Assembly (NCBI RefSeq): GCF_947507565.1
Contig: NC_089182.1
Span: 2,108,001 to 2,172,000, forward strand
Origin: Oscarella lobularis
Lineage: Eukaryota > Porifera > Homoscleromorpha > Homosclerophorida > Oscarellidae
Direction: 5' to 3'
Length of the DNA stretch: 64,000 nt
Made by a program: the position numbers and the translations under genes. Numbering within the stretch: the stretch's first letter is position 1; every line of letters starts with the position of its first letter. Shown here piece by piece: positions 24,901-35,900 of this stretch. Under the pieces are notes generated by a model. It made no database searches, had not been told where the DNA came from, and saw nothing but the letters and a program-made list of their open reading frames with translations.

Positions 24901-25682
24901 TTAATTAATTATCGTTTTTTAATTAACTCTACTTGCCCGTCAGGTTGAAAACGACTTCGGATAGCGCCAGGTAGGCTTCTTCTCGCGACTGTACGACGAC
25001 GTGAACGTAGCGTCCCAGTAGGTCGTCGCACTTGAGACGAAGTAGACGATCGCCGGATTTCGGCGTGTACGTCGAATTGCATTGGACGTGCGCGCCCGTC
25101 GTCGCGTCGGCGTTGTCGTCGACGTACACGGTCAAATTTGCCATTTGAACGATTCTCACGTCGGTCACGTGCTTCGAATCGTCGGGTTTGAATGCGATTG
25201 CCACGTTCGATATTAACTCCCGTCGACCGAAATCGAGTCGCCACCAGGGATTCATTTCTCGTTTCGAAATGAAGGCGTTGAATGACGCGTCGCTCATTAT
25301 ACGGTCCACCGCCCATTGAGGAATGAAGAAGACGCCTTCGCTTTCTAATACGCTCGAAGCGCTCGCAGTCGACGTGGGGGACATGTCAATCAAATAATCT
25401 ATTTAGAGAAGGCCGTGTTTCAATTATTTCGACTGCATTGCTTTGTATTCAGTCATAAATTCTTTCACTAATTCGCTCGTAGTGGCGTCATAACGAGTTT
25501 TGTGCGCTGCGAGCGAGCGAACGATTTCGTAGTCGCGAGAAAACGCGTTTTTAGACTGGGGAATCAGAGAGACGATTTGGTGCGAGAAACGTGCCTGAGT
25601 CTGCCGGGCCGGCAATTGAAAAGCCGAAGAAGCATAGAATTCCTGAGAACAGTATCGTCACGAGCCGATTCGAACGTGTCAT
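15936..25682 (-). CDS. Giant Ig/FN3 receptor B, paralog of receptor A, about 1926 aa
   Basis: Signal peptide exon 25682-25595 (hydrophobic LVTILFSGILCFFGFS). Three fucolectin/F5-8C-like exons (25398-24937, 24854-24429, 24351-23881). Nine Ig exons: 23824-23552, 23500-23222, 23161-22886, 22833-22555, 22499-22203, 22141-21857, 21804-21523, 21468-21166 and 21116-20802. FN3 exons 18184-17882, 17830-17519, 17464-17241 with 17187-17121, and 17066-16960 with 16910-16697. RPTP-like juxtamembrane module 16641-16539 with 16475-16183. A 12-base micro-exon (16114-16103) precedes the TM exon 16045-15936, which ends just after the membrane (LTRNKWY). Introns after exons 1 and 2 start with GC; the latter (GCAAGT) matches the GC-donor consensus. 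The Ig-to-FN3 intron is 2.6 kb and carries a satellite. Two Ig exons fewer than receptor A, and an inverted orientation, suggest an inverted duplication with later domain gain or loss. Confidence 0.88.
18401..19757. repeat. 49-bp tandem repeat, about 27-28 copies
   Basis: Head-to-tail array of a 49-bp unit with core ACTGGCCAACTGTTCTC followed by CTGTAATAAATTACAG. The second part is an inverted repeat (TGTAAT-AA-ATTACA). Copies differ at a few positions (AGGG/AGAG; TCTAG/TCTCC/TTTCC) and one copy is shortened near 19220. It lies wholly inside the receptor B intron between the last Ig exon and the first FN3 exon. The equivalent receptor A intron is only 55 bp. Confidence 0.97.
19758..20801. other. 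Remainder of the long receptor B intron
   Basis: About 1 kb between the satellite and the 20802 donor. No receptor exon is seen. On the + strand 20267-20466 is an open frame beginning MLSSLASLQLLQRRTQ and ending at a GTAAGT donor-like site. It could be a nested exon or mobile-element fragment, but nothing identifiable follows it. Confidence 0.4.
20762..20787. repeat. Perfect inverted repeat with 11-bp arms
   Basis: TGTCTCGGTAC, a 4-base spacer TCAG, then GTACCGAGACA. It sits 15 bases inside the intron from the receptor B donor at 20802 and could fold as a hairpin in the pre-mRNA. Confidence 0.9.
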
Positions 25683-25907
25683 CTCGCTTCTGACAAAAAG
25701 TTCTCTCAACGGCTGGAGCCCGTATCAGCTAGCCAAGCCAAGTTGCCAAGCGGCAACGTTTTGGGTTGCTACATTGTGCAAAATAACTACAGTAGTAGTA
25801 GTAGTAGAAGAGAAGAGAAGAACTCTCGCCGGCCTAGCACGCTAGTCTCTCTACGGGAATTCCTTCTGATCGAATTCCTTTCAGGCAGTGTTTGCTAACG
25901 CTACGCG
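25683..25907. promoter_or_regulatory. Divergent promoter region, receptor B / elongase
   Basis: About 225 bp between the receptor B start codon and the elongase leader, with a short TAG/GTA trinucleotide run near 25790-25806. No TATA box is evident. Confidence 0.45.
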
Positions 25908-26714
25908 AGTAAGAGAAGTGCTTCCCCTTCTAATCGGTTTACTCTTTTCCGCTAGTGGCGTTTTTCGGGAGATTCTTTTTCGACCTCGCATCCCTTCCCG
26001 GCTTCCCATTGGTTGTCGCTTTCGTCATCGTAGCAACGATGGGCGCGCGCTTGTGGAAACGTCACGGGCGGCCAGTTCACGTGCCCGCGTGGCTTCTGGT
26101 CGCGCACAACATCCTGTGCGTGGCGCTCAGCATCGCGTCAGCAATCTTTCTAGCCAAAGGCCTAGCATCAGACGGAACAAATAAAATATTCAGGTAATAG
26201 ATACACACAATTAGAATTTCACGAGTTGCAAATACCCTTTCTCTTTCTCAGTATAAAACCCGCCGGAAGCACTGTCCTTCGCGGTTTTTACGTTTACAGG
26301 ATTTCAAAATTCATAGAATTTTTTGACACGATTTTTATTGTTTTGCGTCACAAATTTCGTCAGTTGTCCTTTCTTCACATCTATCATCACACGACCATTG
26401 CTCTGCTCAGTGATTATTGCTATTACTTGAGCCCTTGGACGGCTATGGCATTGCCATTATTGCTCAATTCACTCGTACACGTTCTGCTCTATTCTTATTA
26501 TGGGCTTTCTGTCTTGTATCCAAATCTGACGATTGGATGGAAAAAGCAACTCACTGTTATGCAAATAATTCAGTTTGGAATTGATTTAGTCCAAGCCACA
26601 ATCGGTTATCTATATTATAATTTTTGCGTGTTTTCGATATGTTATGGAGTCCTAATGACTGGTCTTTTTATAAATTTCTATGTCAAAACGTACTCGGCGC
26701 GAAAGAACCAATAA
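25908..26714 (+). CDS. ELOVL-family very-long-chain fatty acid elongase, 233 aa
   Basis: ER membrane condensing enzyme (3-ketoacyl-CoA synthase) of fatty-acid elongation. Exons 25956-26193 and 26252-26714, plus a leader exon ending at 25908. The signature is HIYHH, the HxxHH box, preceded by EFFDTIFIVLRHK and followed by NSLVHVLLYSYYG and a QFGIDLVQ stretch. Multiple hydrophobic segments. No ATG upstream of 25956 is in frame, but splicing 25908 (A) to 25956 (TG) across a 47-bp GT-AG intron makes an ATG followed by AFFGRFFFDLASLPG, which supplies the expected first TM segment. Starting instead at the internal ATG at 26039 would delete that segment. Somewhat shorter than the usual 260-320 aa. 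The NEK8 start follows 72 bp downstream on the same strand. Confidence 0.92.
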
Positions 26715-26786
26715 AATGTTCTCGCGAGCTAATGACGTAATTACGTTGCCAGGTTAGCGTAGCGCACTCTACAAAATAAACGTCAA

Positions 26787-29625
26787 ATGGAAAAGTACGA
26801 AAAGATTCGCATTGTGGGTCGAGGAGCGTACGGGTAAAAAACGAATCGCATTTTAGGCGACATCTCGCGTCTAATAGACCCGTCTAGCATCGTCTACCTG
26901 TGCCGCCGATTGGCCGACGATCATCTCGTGATCATCAAGCAAATTCCCATCGAAGAAATGACGCGCGAAGAGCGACAGGCGGCGCTAAACGAAGTCAAAG
27001 TGCTCTCCATGCTAAATCATCCGAACATCATCGCCTACTACGACAGTTTTCTCGAAGACAAGGCCCTTATGATATGTATGGAATACGCTCAAGGTAATGC
27101 GTTGTCTCTGAAGCTATGTTTTGCAACTATGTTTACAGGGGGGACGATATTTGAATATCTTCAGAATCGCGGAGACGTGCTGCTGGAGGAAGAAGTATTA
27201 GCCAGAATTTGGGATTTTAATTTTCAACGTTATTTTGGGGCTTTTTTTTCTGTAGGAGATTTTGCGCCTATTCGTGCAGATTATTCTCTCGTTGCAGCAC
27301 GTGCACTCGCACAATATACTCCATCGCGATTTGAAAACGCAGAACATCATGCTTTGCAAAAAGAAAGTCGTGGTGAAAATAGGCGATTTTGGCATTGCAA
27401 AAGTGCTAAGCAGCAAGAGCAAAGCCAACACGGTATTATACGTATATATAAAAGAGGGGTGTTTGTGCGAGGAATTTGGGCATGTTTACAGGTGGTTGGT
27501 ACGCCTTGCTACATATCACCTGAACTGTGTGAGGGAAAACCGTCAGTTTACTACTTCAATGCTAATAATTCACTACTAAGTTTTGAATTTTAGCTATAAT
27601 CAAAAGAGTGACATATGGGCTTTGGGTTGTGTTCTCTACGAATTGGCCACACTCCAACGAGCATTCGAAGCTTCGGTGCAAACATTGCCTCTACTACGAG
27701 ATTAATAAATTATCTACTAATTTCTCTAGAATCTTCCTGCTCTCGTACTAAAAATCATGCGCGGCACGTTTGCGCCTATATCGCCGCGCTATAGCGAAGA
27801 TCTCAAGCAGCTGATTCTCAGCATGCTTCACTTGGACCCGAACCAAAGACCCACACTCACCCAAGTCATGTCGCAGCCGATCGTCGTTCACGCGCTCATC
27901 AATCTTCAAACGGACATAGGCAGGGTTCGATGCAACTCAAGGTCTATTTTTCAAAATAAGCATAATCAGTATATTGATTGATCAACTTTCTTTACTTACA
28001 AGGACTCTTCCCTTTCCTTCGCGTTTTGTTTTCTCGCGTTCTGCGCCGTCCGTCGGATCTCTACGAGGTGGAGCGTCGTTCGCCGAGGGAGCTGCAGCGG
28101 AAAAATCAACCGGCGGTCGACTGGTCGTTTTTTCGTGGGGAGGACGAATTTTGACGCCGCAAACGCTTCCGATTCCGGCGGACGCGTCCGTCACGGAGGT
28201 CGCGTGCGGACGAATGCAGAAATTGGGGCTGACAGAGGACGGGCGGGTGATCGCGTGGCACGTACGTATTCATCTAGATACACGAGAAACAGAAAATTCA
28301 AAAATATTTCTTAGAGCGCTAGTATGAGTTCTTTGGACGGTTCGAGCATTCTAGGAGCGGGATCGGCTCGCAGAGAAGCAGCGGTCGTTTCCTCGTACGT
28401 CGAAGGTCTCTCGGGGGTAACAATCAAGCAGGTGGCATGCGGGGATCTATTCACGGCGTGTCTCACCGATCGTGGCATACTGATGACGTTCGGGAATGGG
28501 GTGAACGGGGCGCTCGGACACGGCGATTACAACGACGTCGCGCAGGTTGGGGAGAGGGGGAGGGGACGCTCACGTGTCATTTGATCGATTTAGCCAAAAA
28601 TTGTCGAAGCTCTCCTGCACACTTCCGTGAATCGCGTGTCGTGCGGAGCGTGTCACATGGCAGCTATAGCCGGTCAGTGAGTCGTAATAGAGTCAAAGCC
28701 AAGTGTATACCTTCAAGTTCTGTATAGTTGATAACGACGTTTCAAGTCTTTGCACGTGGGGAAGAGGAGACAACGGTAATAGATGCACGCACTCGCTTGC
28801 GTTGACGTCATTTTTGTACAGGACGACTTGGCTTGGGAAACTTGACCACGCATCCCGTCCCACAGACCGTTTCGTTTAAACATAAGCTGAAGAAAATGTA
28901 CTGTGGCACCGATTGTACCGTGGTCATTAGTGAAAACGGGCGACTATTTGCCTGTGGAAGCAACAGGTACATCTGATGGAAGAGTCCTAAAACCGTCGTA
29001 TCTGAGTTTTGGTTTTCCAGATGCAATAAATTGGGCCTAGATAAGAAATCAGAGTCTGCAACATCAGGACTGGTTGAAGACGTACTCAATTTCACCCTCG
29101 TTACGGTGCCGCCGTTGGATGTACAGAAAGTCAAAGCAGTTGCCATGGGAACATCGCACACGGCCATCCTCACAGGCACAAATAAACCAATAGAACTTTA
29201 GCGCTTTAAATATTTCGGTTTCGACAGAAAAAGGAGAGTGTCTTACTATGGGTTCAAATTCGTTCGGCCAGCTTGGATATAGGAGGGACGCGGCGCTGAA
29301 AGGGCCCCAACCCCTCGCTGCATTCAGTGCAAAGACAATCGACTTAGTACAGTGTGGGGATACATTCGTTGTCGCCATAACTTCGGGTAAAGCTACTAAA
29401 CAGATTGTCTACTAAAACTCAAATAATTCCACGTGTGCAGACGGTGAAGTCTATACTTGGGGTAAAGGGAAGCGAGGTCGATTGGGCCGCGCGCTGGAAG
29501 AGGATTGTTTTGAGCCGACTCCCGTTCCGTTTGACGCGCGGTATGCGGTTGAATCTCTGTGTTGCAGTCACGGGCACACTCTCATGGCGGCGTGCAATAA
29601 GAGCATGGTTCCGCGAAAAAAGTAA
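26787..29625 (+). CDS. NEK8: NIMA-related kinase 8 (kinase plus RCC1 repeats), 696 aa
   Basis: Ciliary Ser/Thr kinase. Fifteen exons, from 26787-26833 to 29441-29625, keep frame and give 696 aa, close to the vertebrate protein (about 690). The N-terminal kinase domain has the glycine loop GRGAYG, catalytic Lys in [31 protein letters not shown] and [15 protein letters not shown]. The C-terminal half has RCC1 repeats: [52 protein letters not shown], then [12 protein letters not shown] near the end. The intron at 29176-29227 starts with GC; no GT is available in phase. It is just downstream of ELOVL and convergent with receptor C. Confidence 0.95.
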
Positions 29626-29925
29626 CTTAATTGAAACGCTTTTGCGGATTAGGATATCAGTGTAAATGCTCAGTTTGTAAATTTAAAGCAAGTTTTCTGC
29701 TTCAGCGTCGCGAATTCTAGTCTCTGCGAGAATGCGGCGCTAGGGACCTCTACTATTTATTCACTTTGGGTCTGCCTGCTTGGGATTTGTGAGCTATTGC
29801 GGTAAGGTTTACCTACGTTTCTGCGTCTTGCTCCTTTGTCCATCTGCTAGCGTACGTGATCTTCAAAACAAGCAAAACACCAAAAACAAACATACAAACC
29901 GTTTTGATGCTGGGAATTGTGCAAG
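29626..29925. other. Convergent intergenic region NEK8 / receptor C
   Basis: About 300 bp of 3' flanking sequence for both genes. No gene, RNA or repeat recognised. Confidence 0.5.
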
Positions 29926-32900
29926 TTAGAGCTTAGTAGCAAAATCAACTTTCTCATATGCTGGCTCGTCCTTGTGGTCGCCAGTGGGAACAGCGTACGC
30001 ACCTTCGCTCTCGTTTTTTGTACGTCGATAGGTGTCGTAGAGAGGCGATACATGTTCACGCATAGGTACGTCCGGATTGCTGTCCTTCGTTTCATTTTTA
30101 TTCGACCTCCACGACGAAATCAGATAGCCTGCTATAAAGCCAACTAGGATACCACCCAGCAGGCAACCAATAGCAGCGCCGGCGAGAGATCCTGCACAGG
30201 AACTGCTTGGCTCTGTATCTACAACAAGACTATAATAGCCTCAGCTCTATGCACGGACGATAGTACGTGCTTACCTGCAGTTACTACTGCCTTTTGTGTA
30301 GCTAATAAAAATTTGTTAAAAAATAGAGCGCTAAAGTATAGTCTCACCGAGTTCGGCAACACTGCTGACAGTCGACAAAATCTTCATATGCGTGCACAAT
30401 TATTTGTCTGATACCTCAAATCTACAATTATGCTTACTTGATATGAGCCACAGCTGTCTTTGAACTGAGTGGTAAATCGCAGTGCGTAACCGTAGTTCGT
30501 CTGAGAACTCAATGGTCCGTTGAAATATCCACCGTATGCTCGGCCGTCGCCCAAGGTGAACGTTGCTGGCAGTTGACCGTACTGAAATGAAGCCGCGATG
30601 TAAACAGCCCCAGAGGATAACGCTGGAACGTGGCAAGCATAATTCATATCCGACTTGACGTCGTCAAAGACAGATGAAGATAGGGATTGATTCGATTCAA
30701 ATTCAAGCACCGCAACAAGCAACTCTATACGGCTACGAACGAGAGTAATTCCCTGAAGTCATTCCAAACTATAATCTGACCTTATTGCACCATTCCTCTC
30801 CGACGGTTTACGTAATTTGATCACAGCTGCTGTAGCGTTAGTTAGGAATAAATCTGGTTCTTCCAGAGTCACCTTTTCAGGACCTGAACACAAATTATAT
30901 TATAAAGACGTTTATTACAAGAGATCTCTCATCACTGTCTGGTAATGTTTTGCCAACGACGCTACTGCTATTCTCTCCAATCCCACCAGGGGAATGCGCA
31001 GCAACATTGAATGTCCACATCGTATTTGGTACCAAATCCGTCACTGTGTATTCAGTGGAAGATGATGAGTAGATGTTTTCGCTCTTGCTAATATTGATCG
31101 ATTTTTGCCCATTCTCCGAGTCATATACTTTGCTTCCGCTGTAAAAAATCTACACCCCAAGACATACTCTAAATTCCAAGTTAAACACAACATTGTGAAC
31201 CGTATAGAAAGTAAGTTGACTTGCAGAAGGAGCCTTCCATTGGAGGCTTACAGTCGTCGTACCGTTCTCAACGATGCTAAGGTTAACAGGTGGATTCAGA
31301 ACTAAAACAACGGTACAGAAGATTGACAGCACAGCAAAATGTACGGCTCACCTCCATGTAGAGTTATTACAAGAAAAGAGCTTGAATATTGACTAAATCC
31401 CACAGTAAACGCTCGAATGCGAAACATGTAGACGGTGAAAGGCGATAGGCCGTCAATTCTTGCTGACGCTTCCATTACGCTTCTTCTTTTCCACTGATCA
31501 ACTGACAAGTCTGAACTAGTCTGTTCAATATACGACACCTCGTAACTCCGTATGATTCCGTTTGGCTGAGACGGCATATCCCAGGAAAGAGCCACAACAG
31601 TGCTATTGACACTTATACGTCTGACTCCAGCCGGAGGATCATCTGGCGCTAAAAGAGGCAAAGAAATACGTGGTACGACACGCTGTCAAAATCAAAACAA
31701 TCCTTACCGTCTTCGTTGGTTCGCTCAAACTTTGCATTGCTGAAGGGACCCGGGCCCACTTTCGTTGAAGCGGAGACTTTAATTTCGTAATCCTTGTACT
31801 TCCGCAAATGTGTCAGCAAGTAATTAGTTGCGTTTGGCATTATATTGGAGATAGTCTTGGGTGAACCAAATGACGACTCGCCACTCCGAAGTCTATACTC
31901 AATGGTATACGATGAAATAATTCCATTTCGTTGGTCGGCTTCAACGGGCTCCCAAGAAACGAGAATCGATTGCGAGCTCTTTGCCGAGGCGGCGACATTA
32001 ATTGGAGAACCTTCTGGCTCTATAAAAGCAAAATGGCTCAAGCGTCCAAGAAATAACTACGTAAACCAACTCACTAGCTTGGGATGTCTGCACGACCATT
32101 GAAGGTACACTGAACTGTCCCTCTCCAATTTTATTCACTGCCTTCACCCGAAACGTGTAATTCGTAAACGGTTTAAGACCGTCGAAGAGTACATTCGTTG
32201 ATCCAACCCCAACGTTGTCTTTCGTCACTCCATCTTGAACCTGTTCCACGACGTATGTTGTCAAATCGTTATTGCCGTTAAACAACGGAGCCGTCCACGA
32301 CACCGTAACGGATATGGCCGTGACGTTACTAATCAAAACGTTGGTTGGCATATCAGGCGGTTCTAAAAGAGCGTTTCATTGCTACAAATATTTACGCAAG
32401 CTTTAGCTGAAAGACTTACCTTGTATCGATATAGGAACGGTATGACTTTCTGATCCCACTCTATTAAACACAGTACACGTAATATCACCTGTGTCCTCTC
32501 GCTTGGACGATGGAATTGTTAGGTTGCTTGTCACCGTAGGAACTTGTTCGCTATTCACGCCTGACGTAAATGTCTCGACGTAACGAGACGGCAAAGACGC
32601 ATTTCCGCTCTTAGTCCACGCCACGATTGGTTTGGGGAAACCCTCCGCTTTACACGTCACAACCACACTCTGGGTTATGTTTACGGCGATGCCAAGAGGA
32701 AGCTGGCTGATACGAGCGGGATCTAGAACAGGAAACTTTTTACTTGCGGATGAAAACAAGATAAAGAAACTTACACTGCACTATGACTTCTGCGTCACTG
32801 TTATCAACACCAACTTCGTTCTTCGCTATACACTCATACGCGCCTCTGGCGTCAAATTTGACGTTCGTCACTGTCAGTGTTGACGACGCTAGAATATTAG

Positions 32901-35900
32901 GTGCATCAAATCCCGAAACAACGCCACTCGTCACGTTGACGCCATTGTGCTGCCAAAAAATGTCAAATTGGGGGTATCCCGTGGCTTTACACGTCAGTGA
33001 AAATTGACGGAGTTCCTGAGACGTCGTGTTTGCCGGAAACGTTGTAATCTCAGGTTGAACTACAAATAAAACGACGCTGAATAAGACTACCTTTTAATTG
33101 ATCTCTCCACGCACCGTTTATTGTGAGTTCCGTTGTAGCCTTGTCCATTCGTCTTTCTGCCAATTCATTCTCAGCTCTGCACTCGTACTGACCTTTATCG
33201 GTAAAATAGTTTGTTTGTGCTATAGTGATCGTCTTATTGTTGGGAGAGAGGGTGACTCTTCGGCTGAGACTTCCACTAATGAGTTGTTGATTATTTTTCC
33301 ACCACGTGATTCTAGGTTGCGGTGTTCCCGTCGCACTGCACATAAACGTGGCGCTTTGAGGCTGAACAACAACGAGATCTTGGGGAGGAGAATCGATGAC
33401 CGGAACAACTGGCAGAAAAATGAATTTAGACTCTCAAACAATTTAAATCATTATCCTACCTTGAACGTCCAACATTGCAGATGCAGTGATAAATCCGTGC
33501 TTGTTAGAAGCGTTGCACGAATAGATTCCTACATCTGAGAGATTTACATTGGAGATAACTAAATTCCCTTCCTCGCGCGTAGGAGAATCTAAACGGATTT
33601 TCTGTCCAAGCTGGATAGGCGTTCCATCCTTTTCCCACGAGAACGATGCATTGGGAGCGGCAGTCACTTCGCAAACGATCGTCGCTGTTTGGCCTTCAAC
33701 GACATTTACATCCTGCGGCTGTTGAATAAATTCAGGAGGCCCTTGAGATACGCTCACTGCAGAAAAGATCGAAAAAATTCAAGTCGCGAATTACCTTCAA
33801 TGTTCACGACGATGTGCGCAAACGCCGAACCGGCGGCGTTCGTTGCCGTACACCTGTAACCCCCGCGAGATTCTTCCGATATCTTACGGATGACCAAACG
33901 AGCGATTCCCGTGGAGGAGTCAAAGGTTTGATAAAATGGCTTAGAGCCAGAGGAACCGGAATCCGTATCCAGTGGCATTTCGTTTGACTGATTCGACCAC
34001 ACGATGTTTCCCGCCGCGACACGAGGAAAATCGTTTGTTATCGACATCTCCAGAATGAGTGGTTTGTCTATGACTCCGATCAGCGGCGCTTTCTTGGGAG
34101 TCACAGTGGGTGGAACTAAATCGGGAAAATGAAAAGTTCATACCATGGTATAAATACTCATACCTTGCACGGTCAGTGTGGCTGCTTTGGAAGTTGCTAG
34201 AGCTCCAATCCCATTGTCTGCTTGACACGTGAAATCCCCGTCATACGATTTTTGTATGTTTTTCAGTGTCAGCGTGCTTGTTGTTGTGTACAGATCACGG
34301 TCTGATCCCGTTGACATTTGAAGGACGTCAGATGACATCAAATTAGCACTACCCGTTGTAGACCACGTTATATTTGGAGCCGGTACTCCCGTCGCCGAGC
34401 AAGAGAACATAGCTGAATCCGATTGATTGCGCGTAACAGACGCTGGATCATTAGTTACCGTGGGAGACACTAGAAATACCGAAATATAAACAAAGCAAAT
34501 ACCCATCGCATATCAAGTACCTTGCACAACTAGCCTAGCCGAGAGACTGTCTGCTGAACCGAGAATATTCTGCGCTCTACACTTGTATAAGCCTGCATTT
34601 GCGTTTGTCGCACTCTTGATGGTCAGCGTCGACGTTTTGTTGGCGATTTGATTACGGCGACGAGCAGATGAATCGGAAGCCATCACCGTGTACATAGAAC
34701 CTTGTGTGTCAATAGGAACGTCGTCTTTCAGCCAGCTGATGTCCGGGTTGGGAACCCCAGCTGCTGTGCAAATAAATGTTGCATCAGTAGACGAAGTAAC
34801 GGTGCTGCTCGAAGCATTCTTCACAATTTCAGGAGGTACTACAATACGATAGTCAATGCTTATTTATTATTCTCGCTATTGTTCTCTGTACCTTGCACTG
34901 TCACCCCAATATTTCTACTTTGAGTTGGAAACAAACCGTTTTGTGACTCACACTTGTACGTATCAGAATCATCCCAACCGGGCATAAGAATAACAAGACG
35001 ACTTTGGACAAGATGAGGAGATTTTGAATTCTTGCGTTCAGGATATTCTTCAATGACGTATTTGTCTGGCGTAGATGATAAAAGACCGTTTCGATTAGAC
35101 CATTCAATGGTTGGTTTAGGAATTCCTATCACTTCACATGCAATGGTTATGTTTTGAGACGCGTTCAGCGCAACGTTTACATCATAAGGAGGAAGAATGA
35201 TTTCATTTGGAACTAAAGGACAGAAAATAAAGTACGAGATGTTAGGTCTAGTGAGATATTTCTCACCTTCTACAGTCAGATTGATAGCTGATGATTGTAC
35301 CGAGCCTAGTAGATTAGATGCAGAACAAACGTAATCCCCAGCATGAAATTCTTGAGCGACAGGTATCACGATAGAACCGTTCATCAAATCGGTATAGTTT
35401 CCTCCAAATACAACTGGGCTTCCGTCCAGCGTCCAACTGAACGAAGGAGATGGCGTTCCCGTTGCCAAGCAATCAAAACGAATACTATTTCCTTTCACAA
35501 CGACTTCAGGCACCGGTGACAAGGGATAAGAAACAACAGGAGCCTCTGAAAGATATCATTGACCAAGCTGCCGTCTATAATTCATTTCTTACCGTTGACC
35601 GTTAGACGTAACGTTGAGCTGTCCATTCTAACGTCAGGTGAGTTGGATGATACATTGACGTCGTTTGTGGCTATGCATTTGTACGCTCCGGTTGAAAATC
35701 CCGTCACACTTCGTAGGGTCAACGTCGCAAACGAATCTCCATTAGGAAGCGCTCCATTCATCTGCTGATCCTTGAGAGACTGGTCATTTCCGTCAACCAC
35801 TCTGTACCACGCCACAGAGGGAGTCGGAATACCGTGAGCGGTGCAATTCAACACGGCGTCGTCTGTTTCATTGACCGTCATATCCATCAGGTTGACAGAT

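Noticed and set aside
25424-25615. Open frame on the minus strand ending EYKAMQSK near the receptor B start
   Set aside because: It lies in the intron between the signal-peptide exon and the first fucolectin-like exon, and the splice phases of both exons skip it.
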